Positions 1 to 4,999 of a stretch of DNA of 5,014 bases are shown here, piece by piece (position 1 is the first letter of the stretch; every line of letters begins with the position of its first letter). Position numbers and translations under genes: made by a program. Below the pieces are notes generated by a model that saw nothing but the letters and a program-made list of their open reading frames with translations, did not search any database and was not told where the DNA came from. Origin of the DNA: Treponema sp. UBA7570 (GTDB lineage Bacteria; Spirochaetota; Spirochaetia; Treponematales; Treponemataceae). Where the stretch lies: contig DLLE01000066.1 in the NCBI GenBank assembly GCA_002477955.1, forward strand, positions 10,336 through 15,349, read 5' to 3'.

Positions 1-24
1 TTTTATAACGGCTAGTTTTATAAC
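1..24 (+). repeat. 9-bp direct repeat TTTTATAAC in the livH leader
   Basis: TTTTATAAC occurs exactly at 1-9 and again at 16-24, so the copies start 15 bp apart. Each contains TATAAC, a 5/6 match to a bacterial -10 box. The second copy (19-24) could be a promoter -10 for the operon, starting transcription near base 31, but its -35 would fall at or beyond the window edge. The pair could also be operator half-sites or chance in AT-rich DNA. The repeat is visible; the function is a guess. Confidence 0.4.
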
Positions 25-35
25 TGTTTTTTAGT

Positions 36-63
36 TTGACTTTGGCAAGATGAATGTTAGGCT
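36..63 (+). promoter_or_regulatory. weak candidate promoter for the liv operon
   Basis: TTGACT at 36-41 matches the -35 consensus at five of six positions. The best -10 at proper spacing is only TAGGCT (58-63, three of six) after a 16-bp spacer. An overlapping TTGGCA (42-47) pairs with TAAAAG (65-70), but that would start transcription almost on the ribosome binding site. None of these is convincing. The real promoter may be the TATAAC at 19-24 or may lie upstream of the window. Confidence 0.18.
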
Positions 64-88
64 TTAAAAGTAACGCGAGGTTCATCTT
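47..88 (+). promoter_or_regulatory. nested hairpin enclosing the livH ribosome binding site
   Basis: AAGATGAA (47-54) is the exact reverse complement of TTCATCTT (81-88), which ends directly before the livH ATG. Inside it, GTTA (56-59) pairs with TAAC (71-74), and CTT (62-64) pairs with AAG (68-70). The Shine-Dalgarno GAGG (77-80) is left in a one-sided internal loop (75-80) between the outer and inner stems. If the fold forms, the start codon abuts the outer stem and ribosome access would be restricted. The stem is AU-rich and only moderately stable, so a regulatory role is an inference. Confidence 0.35.
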
Positions 89-949
89 ATGGGTATTTTT
101 CTTCAGGCTTTGGTAAATGGAATTCTGATAGGTGGATTTTATTCACTGATGGGTATGGGGCAGAACGTTATTTTTGGTGTTATGAAAATCATCAACTTCT
201 GTCATGGCGAAATGCTGATGGTCGGTATGTATCTGACTTTTGTTTTTTCGCAGCTTGGCATTGATCCTTATGCCGCGCTTCCGCTTGTTGCCCTTTGCAC
301 TTTTGGCATTGGCGCTTTGGTTCAGCACTTTCTTATTACGCCGTCGCTCGGCACGCATAGTTTTACTAACTTGCTGTTTTTGACGGTTGGTCTTGGACTT
401 TTGTACCAGAATGTTGCTCTTGTAATCTTTTCTTCGCTTAACCGGACTATTGTTACTCCTTATTCGGGAATTACAATTCATCTTGGACCGGTTTCGATTC
501 TTCTTCCTAAGCTTGTAAGCTTGTGCGCGCTGATTGTAATTACTGTTGGGCTTTTTGTTTTCCTTAAACATTCGACAATGGGAAAAATGATTCGCGCTGT
601 TTCGCAGAACTCGGTTGGCGCGGAAGTTGTCGGTATTCCTGTTAAAAAAATCTACATTTTTACTTACGGTCTTGGCTGCGCGCTTGCCGGAATTGCCGGA
701 GACTTGCTTACTCTGTTCTATGTAATAAATCCGACGGTTGGCGGCCAGTTTAGCTTTAAGGCGCTGATTGTTGTTGTTGTCGGCGGTTTTGGTTCGATTC
801 AAGGCGCGTGCATTGCCGGTATCTGTCTTGGGCTTATGGAAACAATGAGCAGTCTTATTATTGGACCGACTTACCGCGATTTGACCGTGTTTGTTGCGTT
901 CATAATTATTCTTGTTGTTCGCCAGATTATTATTTTAAGACGACGATAG
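89..949 (+). CDS. livH: branched-chain amino acid ABC transporter permease LivH
   Basis: This is one of the two inner-membrane permeases that form the channel of a HAAT-family importer and pair with LivM. The 286-residue product is close to the usual family length (about 290-310). It is strongly hydrophobic, with about eight membrane segments (roughly 3-21, 41-57, 61-81, 92-114, 139-158, 186-213, 224-250, 264-283). The N-terminal family signature, an IFGVMKIINF-C-HGE run, is at 28-41. The cytoplasmic coupling loop that docks on the ATPase lies at about 164-187 (MGKMIRAVSQN, then VGIPVKK), followed by GLGCALAGIAG (194-204). A VVGGFGSIQGA motif is at 230-240. The ATG at 89 has GAGG (77-80) 8 bases upstream. 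It is the first gene seen in the operon, and livM follows after 42 bases. It is clearly LivH-type; that the substrate is a branched-chain amino acid rather than another amino acid or amide is inferred from the family. Confidence 0.95.
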   Translation: MGIFLQALVNGILIGGFYSLMGMGQNVIFGVMKIINFCHGEMLMVGMYLTFVFSQLGIDPYAALPLVALCTFGIGALVQHFLITPSLGTHSFTNLLFLTVGLGLLYQNVALVIFSSLNRTIVTPYSGITIHLGPVSILLPKLVSLCALIVITVGLFVFLKHSTMGKMIRAVSQNSVGAEVVGIPVKKIYIFTYGLGCALAGIAGDLLTLFYVINPTVGGQFSFKALIVVVVGGFGSIQGACIAGICLGLMETMSSLIIGPTYRDLTVFVAFIIILVVRQIIILRRR

Positions 950-977
950 TTTTTTGCTGGTTTAATTTTGATTTTTT

Positions 978-983
978 GGGGGA
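978..983 (+). promoter_or_regulatory. ribosome binding site that sets the livM start
   Basis: GGGGGA ends 8 bases before the ATG at 992. It argues against an in-frame TTG at 968, which would add eight residues (start, then IFWGTDN), has no upstream purine-rich site and would place this site inside the gene. Confidence 0.75.
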
Positions 984-991
984 CAGATAAT

Positions 992-2008
992 ATGTTTGAT
1001 TTAACGACTACTTATAAAAAAAGACGGGCGGCTTTGCTTGGTGTTTTTATGCTGGTTTTGGTTTTGCTGCCGATTGTCTTTGCTGGCAATCCGTATCTTG
1101 TAAATGTTTTTATAGTTATTTTCTATACTACGACAATGTCTTTGGCGTGGAATTTGCTCGGCGGTATGACTGGTCAAAATTCTCTTGGACACGCCGCGTA
1201 TATGGGTCTTGGCGCTTATGTTGCCTGTCTGTTTATGACAAAAAGCGGTATGAATCCGTGGGTTGCGATTCCTATTGCTATGATTTTTGTCGGTCTAATT
1301 GCAGGTATTGTTTTTTATCCGTGCTTTTTGCTCCGCGGTCCGTATTTTACTTTGGTTTCGATTGCGTTTGGCGAGACAATCAGGCAGTTTATGCTTAACT
1401 GGGAGTTTGCCGGAAAAGCAATGGGCATTCCGCTTCCGTACGGAGAGTCTTCTTTTGCGCAGTTTAGGTTTCATTCAAAAACGCCTTATTATTACATTGC
1501 CTTGCTTATGGTGATCGGCGTTTATCTGATTATGAAAAAAATCAACAGAAGCAAGCTTGGTTTTGCACTAAAAACTATCCGCGAAGATGAGGATGTTGCA
1601 AATGCGATTGGTATAAACCCAATGAAATATAAAGTTATTGCGCTTGTAATTTCTGCTATGATTGCCGCAATGGTTGGCTGTTTTTATGCAAATTACAACC
1701 GTTATATTGACTGCGACCTTATGCTTCAGTCTTTCTCTACAGAATTTATTCTTCCTGCGGTAATCGGCGGCGCTGCTTTTGTTGAAGGTCCGCTTGTTGG
1801 CGGAATTATTCTTCTTACTTTGAGTGAATGGCTCAGAAATAAATTTGGCGGTATTTTGCCGGGAATCAACCTTATTCTTTATGCAATTACCTTGCTTTGT
1901 ATTATTCGCTTTAGGCCGGTTGGAATTTTGGGCTGGTATTCGAAGAGCAGAGTAAAAGAATGGATTGATGTTAAGATTTTTGGAAAAAAAGCAGGGGAGG
2001 AAGCGTGA
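992..2008 (+). CDS. livM: branched-chain amino acid ABC transporter permease LivM
   Basis: This is the second permease of the importer, forming the inner-membrane channel with LivH. With the ATG at 992 it is 338 residues. A basic N-terminus (KKRR, 9-12) precedes about ten hydrophobic stretches. The LivM hallmark NLLGGMTGQNSLGHAAYMG is at 54-72. LRGPYFTLVSIAFGE (114-128) is the conserved second motif. The coupling loop is at about 187-214 (SKLGFALKTIREDEDVANAI, then GINPMKYK). FRPVGILG (307-314) is the standard LivM C-terminal motif, followed by a short charged tail ending GKKAGEEA. Family members are usually about 300-420 residues, and this copy lacks the long N-terminal extension of E. coli LivM. 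The last codons contain GGGGAGG (1994-2000), which could act as a ribosome binding site for the 16-codon frame beginning at 2005. The TGA stop lies in the left arm of the 2005-2035 hairpin. Confidence 0.94.
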   Translation: MFDLTTTYKKRRAALLGVFMLVLVLLPIVFAGNPYLVNVFIVIFYTTTMSLAWNLLGGMTGQNSLGHAAYMGLGAYVACLFMTKSGMNPWVAIPIAMIFVGLIAGIVFYPCFLLRGPYFTLVSIAFGETIRQFMLNWEFAGKAMGIPLPYGESSFAQFRFHSKTPYYYIALLMVIGVYLIMKKINRSKLGFALKTIREDEDVANAIGINPMKYKVIALVISAMIAAMVGCFYANYNRYIDCDLMLQSFSTEFILPAVIGGAAFVEGPLVGGIILLTLSEWLRNKFGGILPGINLILYAITLLCIIRFRPVGILGWYSKSRVKEWIDVKIFGKKAGEEA

Positions 2009-2035
2009 TAAAAGTGCGTTTGTGCGTTTTATCAC
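2005..2035 (+). promoter_or_regulatory. 9-bp perfect hairpin at the livM-livG junction
   Basis: GTGATAAAA (2005-2013) is the exact reverse complement of TTTTATCAC (2027-2035), with a 13-base loop. The livM stop codon lies in the left arm. The right arm ends 4 bases before the livG Shine-Dalgarno (2040-2045). No T-tract follows, so it is not an intrinsic terminator. Likely roles are mRNA stabilisation, a processing site or translational control between the permease and ATPase halves of the operon. The fold is seen in sequence; the role is inferred. Confidence 0.5.
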
Positions 2036-2055
2036 TTCTAAGGAGCAGCAAATGA
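2005..2055 (+). CDS. possible 16-codon coupling or leader-type ORF between livM and livG
   Basis: A GTG at 2005 overlaps the livM stop (GTGA), and the frame ends at a TGA (2053-2055) that overlaps the livG ATG (ATGA, 2052-2055). GGGGAGG (1994-2000) sits 4 bases before the GTG. The predicted peptide is MIKVRLCVLSLLRSSK, in which seven of the fifteen residues after the start are Ile, Val or Leu. The frame runs through the 2005-2035 hairpin, so translating it would melt that structure and deliver ribosomes to the livG start. This resembles translational coupling or a leader peptide, but a frame this short can arise by chance and I know of no homolog. The peptide itself is unlikely to have a stable function. 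Confidence 0.22.
   Translation: MIKVRLCVLSLLRSSK
2014..2029 (+). repeat. perfect 8-bp tandem repeat GTGCGTTT
   Basis: GTGCGTTT occurs twice head to tail (2014-2021 and 2022-2029) in the loop and first bases of the right arm of the livM-livG hairpin. A third copy or the loss of one would alter loop size and the frame of the 16-codon ORF, but not livM or livG. It could be a slippage-generated duplication. Confidence 0.5.
2040..2045 (+). promoter_or_regulatory. ribosome binding site that sets the livG start
   Basis: AAGGAG ends 6 bases before the ATG at 2052 and is a strong match. The livG frame stays open upstream to an ATG at 1965, but that would add 29 non-homologous, lysine/arginine-rich residues read from inside livM. 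The normal ABC N-terminus (IIKVEHISKNF) begins right after 2052. Confidence 0.85.
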
Positions 2056-2789
2056 GCGATACACCAATTATCAAAGTAGAACATATTTCAAAAAACTTCC
2101 GTGGTCTTCGTGCAGTAAATGATCTTTCCCTTGAAATCGAAGAAGGCAAAATTACTGGAATGATTGGTCCGAACGGCGCCGGAAAATCAACAACTTTTAA
2201 TATGATTTGCGGATATTATCCGCCGTCAGAAGGACATATTTTTTACAAAGGGCGGGATATTACCGATTGCAAGCCTTTTAACTATACTGATATGGGAATT
2301 GCAAGAACTTTCCAGATTATGAAGCCTCTTTCGACGCTTTCTGTTTTGGACAACATTGTGCCGAGCGCTTTTTTTGGAAAAGACAAGGCAAAAAATTTGG
2401 CGGAAGCTAAAGATATTGCGGAAGAAGTCTTGGAATTTACAGGCCTTTATTCAAAGCGCAATGCAATTGCCGGAGAAATGGGAACTCCAGACCAAAAACG
2501 TCTGGAAATGGCGCGTGCCCTGGCAACAAGACCGGAAATGCTTTTTTTGGACGAGGTTATGGCCGGTTTGAACCCTGCCGAAACTGATCAGGCGATTGAG
2601 CTGATTCACAAAATTAACGAAAGCGGAATAACTGTGTTTTTGATTGAGCATATTATGAAAGCTGTCGTAAATCTTTGCGAAAAAGTTATTGTTTTGCACC
2701 ATGGAGAAAAAATTGCCGAAGGTACGCCTTTGCAGGTAATGAATGATCCGTATGTAATTGAAGTTTATCTTGGAAAAAAGGGAAAATAG
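2052..2789 (+). CDS. livG: branched-chain amino acid ABC transporter ATP-binding protein LivG
   Basis: This cytoplasmic ATPase subunit pairs with LivF and drives transport through LivHM. The product has 245 residues, near the usual 250-260. Walker A is GPNGAGKST (39-47) and the Q-loop glutamine is Q88 in RTFQIM. Walker B is MLFLDE (163-168), with catalytic E168. The LivG-typical VMAGLNPAE follows (169-177), and the switch histidine is H200 in LIEH. HHGEKIAEGTP (216-226) and the EVYLGKK end are also LivG-like and separate it from LivF. The ABC signature is degenerate: aligning on LEMARAL, the LSGGQ position reads MGTPD (143-147), without the usual Ser and Gly. LivG proteins commonly relax this motif (for example LAYGQ in E. 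coli), and I recall similar forms in LivG relatives, so this is probably functional rather than decay. livF begins 3 bases after the stop, implying translational coupling. Confidence 0.95.
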   Translation: MSDTPIIKVEHISKNFRGLRAVNDLSLEIEEGKITGMIGPNGAGKSTTFNMICGYYPPSEGHIFYKGRDITDCKPFNYTDMGIARTFQIMKPLSTLSVLDNIVPSAFFGKDKAKNLAEAKDIAEEVLEFTGLYSKRNAIAGEMGTPDQKRLEMARALATRPEMLFLDEVMAGLNPAETDQAIELIHKINESGITVFLIEHIMKAVVNLCEKVIVLHHGEKIAEGTPLQVMNDPYVIEVYLGKKGK

Positions 2790-2792
2790 TTT

Positions 2793-3500
2793 ATGCTTAA
2801 AGTTAATAATCTTTGTGCCGGATACGGCAAAGTTCAGGTTTTGTGGAACATTTCTCTTGAAGTAAAGGACGGACAGGTTGTTGCTGTGCTTGGTTCAAAT
2901 GGCGCTGGAAAGACAACGACTGTCCGCACAATTACCGGAATGGTAAAGGCAAGCAGCGGTTCTGTTATTTTTAACGGAGAAGAGCTTGCTGACCGTTCTA
3001 GCCGTTTTATTTTGGATCAGGGAATTATTCAGGTTCCGGAAGGAAGGCAGCTTTTTACCGGAATGACGGTTTACGAAAATCTGGAAATGGGCGCATACAG
3101 CAAGGAAGCAAAGGCAAAATTTGCCGAAACTGAAGAATTTGTTTACGAAGCGTTTCCAAAACTGAAGGAACGCCGCAAGCAGATTACAGGAACTCTTTCT
3201 GGCGGTGAACAGCAGATGGTTGCAGTTGCGCGCGCGTTGGCCGGTCTTCCAAAGCTTTTGATTTTGGACGAGCCGTCGCTTGGTCTTGCTCCAAATATTG
3301 TTGATGATATTCTGGAAATTGCAGTTCATCTTGCCAGAGAAAAAAATATCGGTATTTTGCTTGTCGAGCAGGATATTACAAAAGCGCTTGCTGTTTCTGA
3401 TTACGGCTATGTAATCGAAAACGGTCATGTTGTTTTGGAGCAGACGGCAGAAGAGCTCGAAAAAAATGAGCATGTAAAAAAAGCATATCTTGGCATTTAA
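2793..3500 (+). CDS. livF: branched-chain amino acid ABC transporter ATP-binding protein LivF
   Basis: This is the second cytoplasmic ATPase, forming a heterodimer with LivG. Its 235 residues are the usual LivF length. Walker A is GSNGAGKTT (34-42). The LivF-diagnostic VPEGRQLF (81-88) leads into MTVYENLEMGAY (91-102). A canonical signature LSGGEQQMVAVARAL is at 135-149, and Walker B LLILDEPSLGLAP at 155-167 carries catalytic E160. The switch-histidine position is glutamine (Q193 in LLVEQD), which is normal for LivF. The C-terminal ENGHVVLEQTA and AYLGI are family features. Its ATG follows the livG stop by 3 bases, with AAGGGA (2778-2783) inside the end of livG 9 bases upstream. It supplies the intact signature facing LivG's ATP site. 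Confidence 0.96.
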   Translation: MLKVNNLCAGYGKVQVLWNISLEVKDGQVVAVLGSNGAGKTTTVRTITGMVKASSGSVIFNGEELADRSSRFILDQGIIQVPEGRQLFTGMTVYENLEMGAYSKEAKAKFAETEEFVYEAFPKLKERRKQITGTLSGGEQQMVAVARALAGLPKLLILDEPSLGLAPNIVDDILEIAVHLAREKNIGILLVEQDITKALAVSDYGYVIENGHVVLEQTAEELEKNEHVKKAYLGI

Positions 3501-3501
3501 G

Positions 3502-3517
3502 GTTAAAGACCTTTAAC
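3502..3517 (+). promoter_or_regulatory. small hairpin in the livF-livK gap
   Basis: GTTAAAG (3502-3508) and CTTTAAC (3511-3517) are exact reverse complements. The 2-base loop is too tight, so in practice about 6 bp with a 4-base loop would form. It begins just after the livF stop and no T-run follows, so it is not a terminator. It may mark an mRNA processing or 3'-end protection site. A weak promoter-like pair, TTGGCA (3490-3495) and TAACAT (3514-3519, 18-bp spacer), overlaps it and could give livK extra transcripts. Confidence 0.3.
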
Positions 3518-3543
3518 ATAAGAATATTGTAAACGAGTTGAAG

Positions 3544-3550
3544 AAGGAGG
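3544..3550 (+). promoter_or_regulatory. strong ribosome binding site that sets the livK start
   Basis: AAGGAGG is a full match to the anti-Shine-Dalgarno core and lies 8 bases before the ATG at 3559. An in-frame TTG at 3538 would bury this site inside the gene and place seven extra acidic or mixed residues before the signal peptide. It is the strongest site in the operon, fitting a binding protein needed in excess over the membrane subunits. Confidence 0.88.
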
Positions 3551-3558
3551 ACTCTTTT

Positions 3559-4809
3559 ATGAAAAAAATTACAAAAGTTTTGACAGGAGCTGCTCTTATT
3601 GCAGCGGCTGTGTTTACAGTTGGTTGTGAAAAAAAATCTGCTGAAGCACAGACAATCAAAATTGGCGCAATGTACGCGCTTTCTGGAGATAAGGCGGCAA
3701 TTGGAAACAATATTATGCGCGGTGTTGATTTTGCTGTTGATATGATTAACGCTCAGGGCGGTGTAAATGGACGCAAAATCGAAATTGTCCGTGGCGATAC
3801 TCAGGGTGACCCAAAAGTTGGCCGTTCTGTTGCTGAACGCCTTGTAACTCAGGATAAAGTTAATGCAATTCTTGGTTGCCACCAGTCAACAATTACAGCA
3901 ATTGCGGCTCAGGTTTGTGAACAGTATAAAATTCCAGAAATTACTGCAATTTCGACAGTAGACAACCTTTCTAGCCAGGGACTCGAATATTTCTTCCGTA
4001 TGTGTCCTACAAACACAGACTATGTAGAAGACCAGTATCTTTACCTCAAAGATTTGGAAGATAAAAAAGGCGTTCCTATGAAGAACATTGCAATTTTTGC
4101 AGATAACTCAAACATTGGACAGGAACTTATCCGTTGTTCAAGAATTCTCGCTCCAAAATACGGATTTAACATTGTAGCAGAAGTTCAGTATTCGGGCGGA
4201 ACAACAGATTTGACATCTGAAGTTTTGAAAATCCGCAACGCTAAGCCAGATGCAGTTCTTTGTGAATCTTACATTGCAGATGCAATTCTCTTTACAAAAA
4301 CACTTACAGAACAGAACGCTCATCCGCCTGTAATTGTTGCAAAAGCAAACGGATTTGCTGATCCTTCATTTATTCCTGCGACACCTGGAATTTCAAACGG
4401 AATCGCTTCTGTAGTTGAATTTTCTGCTGACTTCCCGAAAGGAAAAGAAATCAATGATAAATTCAAGGCAAAATATGGCGTAGATATGAACGGACATTCT
4501 GCCGAATCATTTACTGCAATCTGGATTTTGAAAACAGCATTTGAACAGGCGGGTTCAACAGACGGAACAAAAGTTCGCGACGCTCTCGCAAGTATGCATA
4601 TCGTTGGACAGTTCCCAAATGGTCCAAAAATCATTCTTCCATATAACGAAATCAAGTTTGGAGATGAAGTTATCGACGGTGTAAAACATCATCACAATAA
4701 CATTCCTGCGACAGTTGCTATTGCTCAGATTCAGAACGGAGAATGGGCAACAGTATGGCCATTTGAAGAAGCCGCTGCCGATGTTCAGTATCCAGCTCCT
4801 TTAAAATAA
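3559..4809 (+). CDS. livK: branched-chain amino acid ABC transporter substrate-binding lipoprotein (LivK/LivJ type)
   Basis: This type I periplasmic binding protein (Leu/Ile/Val-binding fold) captures the ligand and delivers it to LivHM. From the ATG at 3559 it has 416 residues. It carries a lipoprotein signal: basic MKKITK, hydrophobic core 7-19, then F19-T-V-G-C23. Thr at -3 is atypical of the classical lipobox but within relaxed spirochaetal patterns. The mature domain begins at TIKIGAMYALSGDKAAIG (32-49), the family's first strand and ligand loop. GVDFAVDMINAQGGVNGRKI (55-74) follows. ILGCHQSTITA (104-114) and ITAISTVDNLSSQG (128-141) correspond to regions that hold the ligand's amino and carboxyl groups in LivJ. 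The C-terminal WPFEEA (400-405) and YPAP end are family-like. There are five cysteines beyond C23 (107, 120, 149, 193, 235) and a KHHHN cluster at 376-380. It lies last in the operon, 58 bases after livF. The exact ligand cannot be read from sequence; related proteins bind other amino acids or amides. Confidence 0.92.
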   Translation: MKKITKVLTGAALIAAAVFTVGCEKKSAEAQTIKIGAMYALSGDKAAIGNNIMRGVDFAVDMINAQGGVNGRKIEIVRGDTQGDPKVGRSVAERLVTQDKVNAILGCHQSTITAIAAQVCEQYKIPEITAISTVDNLSSQGLEYFFRMCPTNTDYVEDQYLYLKDLEDKKGVPMKNIAIFADNSNIGQELIRCSRILAPKYGFNIVAEVQYSGGTTDLTSEVLKIRNAKPDAVLCESYIADAILFTKTLTEQNAHPPVIVAKANGFADPSFIPATPGISNGIASVVEFSADFPKGKEINDKFKAKYGVDMNGHSAESFTAIWILKTAFEQAGSTDGTKVRDALASMHIVGQFPNGPKIILPYNEIKFGDEVIDGVKHHHNNIPATVAIAQIQNGEWATVWPFEEAAADVQYPAPLK

Positions 4810-4827
4810 AAACAAATTAACAAAAAA

Positions 4828-4846
4828 TGACCGATAAATAAGGTCA
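4828..4846 (+). other. short stem-loop between livK and the terminator
   Basis: TGACC (4828-4832) and GGTCA (4842-4846) form a 5-bp stem with a 9-base A/T-rich loop, 18 bases after the livK stop and 7 bases before the terminator stem. It is weak alone, but together with the terminator it could protect the 3' end of the livK message. Confidence 0.3.
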
Positions 4847-4853
4847 GAACGAG

Positions 4854-4885
4854 GCTGGCGGTTTTAAAAACTGCCAGCTTTTTTT
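4854..4885 (+). terminator. Rho-independent terminator of the liv operon
   Basis: The left arm (4854-4863, GCTGGCGGTT) pairs with the right arm (4869-4878, AACTGCCAGC). That is 10 bp with one G-U wobble (4860/4872) and a 5-base loop, directly followed by seven T residues (4879-4885). The GC-rich base and T-tract are textbook. It lies 44 bases after the livK stop and ends the operon, supporting livK as its last gene. Confidence 0.93.
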
Positions 4886-4934
4886 ATAAATAGTCCGGAT
4901 TTCGAATTTAAAAAAGAACAGTTATCTATGAGTT

Positions 4935-4999
4935 GTTTTCGTGCTGACACGGCAATCTAGTGTAGTTTTTTAAGAGATTGTCGGGTCAAGCTCGATAAT
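4935..4999. repeat. long imperfect inverted repeat built from two related palindromic arms
   Basis: The arm at 4935-4958 pairs with the arm at 4975-4999 around a 16-base spacer. Pairing is about 21 of 24 positions including G-U pairs, with three mismatches and one bulged A (4989). The minus-strand left arm reads AGATTGCCGTGTCAGCAC and the plus-strand right arm AGATTGTCGGGTCAAGCTC, so they look like diverged copies of one element facing each other. Each arm is also a local palindrome: CGTG-CTGA-CACG at 4940-4951, and a 9-bp stem with two G-U pairs and loop TCAAG at 4977-4999. No gene overlaps it. It resembles a dispersed intergenic palindromic repeat or a MITE-like remnant. The structure is seen; family membership is inferred. 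Confidence 0.6.

Noticed and set aside
143..802. 219-codon minus-strand open frame opposite livH
   Set aside because: The predicted product is a Lys/Asn/Arg-rich, low-complexity sequence mirroring hydrophobic permease codons. It has no recognisable domain, and livH in the plus frame is unambiguous.
808..990. 60-codon plus-strand frame overlapping the end of livH
   Set aside because: It lies almost wholly inside livH in another frame, gives a Trp/Tyr/Cys-rich nonsense product, and ends in the livM ribosome site.
1568..2149. 193-codon minus-strand frame opposite livM and livG
   Set aside because: It spans two clear plus-strand genes and shows only the Asn/Lys/Ser-rich composition of antisense reading.
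2895..3473. 192-codon minus-strand frame opposite livF
   Set aside because: It is the shadow of livF's codons; the translation has no motifs and LivF's ABC motifs are all present in the plus frame.
3376..3882. 168-codon minus-strand frame opposite livF and livK
   Set aside because: It crosses a gene boundary, a terminal hairpin and a strong plus-strand ribosome site, and has no recognisable content.
4928..4960. ATG-initiated 10-codon frame (MSCFRADTAI) in the tail
   Set aside because: It lies within the inverted repeat, has no ribosome site and is too short to support.
4939..4971. CGTG/CACG stem followed by six T residues as a second terminator
   Set aside because: The stem is only 4-5 bp and the T-run starts 14 bases after it; the strong terminator at 4854-4885 already explains the operon end.
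4978..4999. TTGTCG and GATAAT as a promoter
   Set aside because: The boxes are only 10 bp apart, and both are explained by the palindromic arm.
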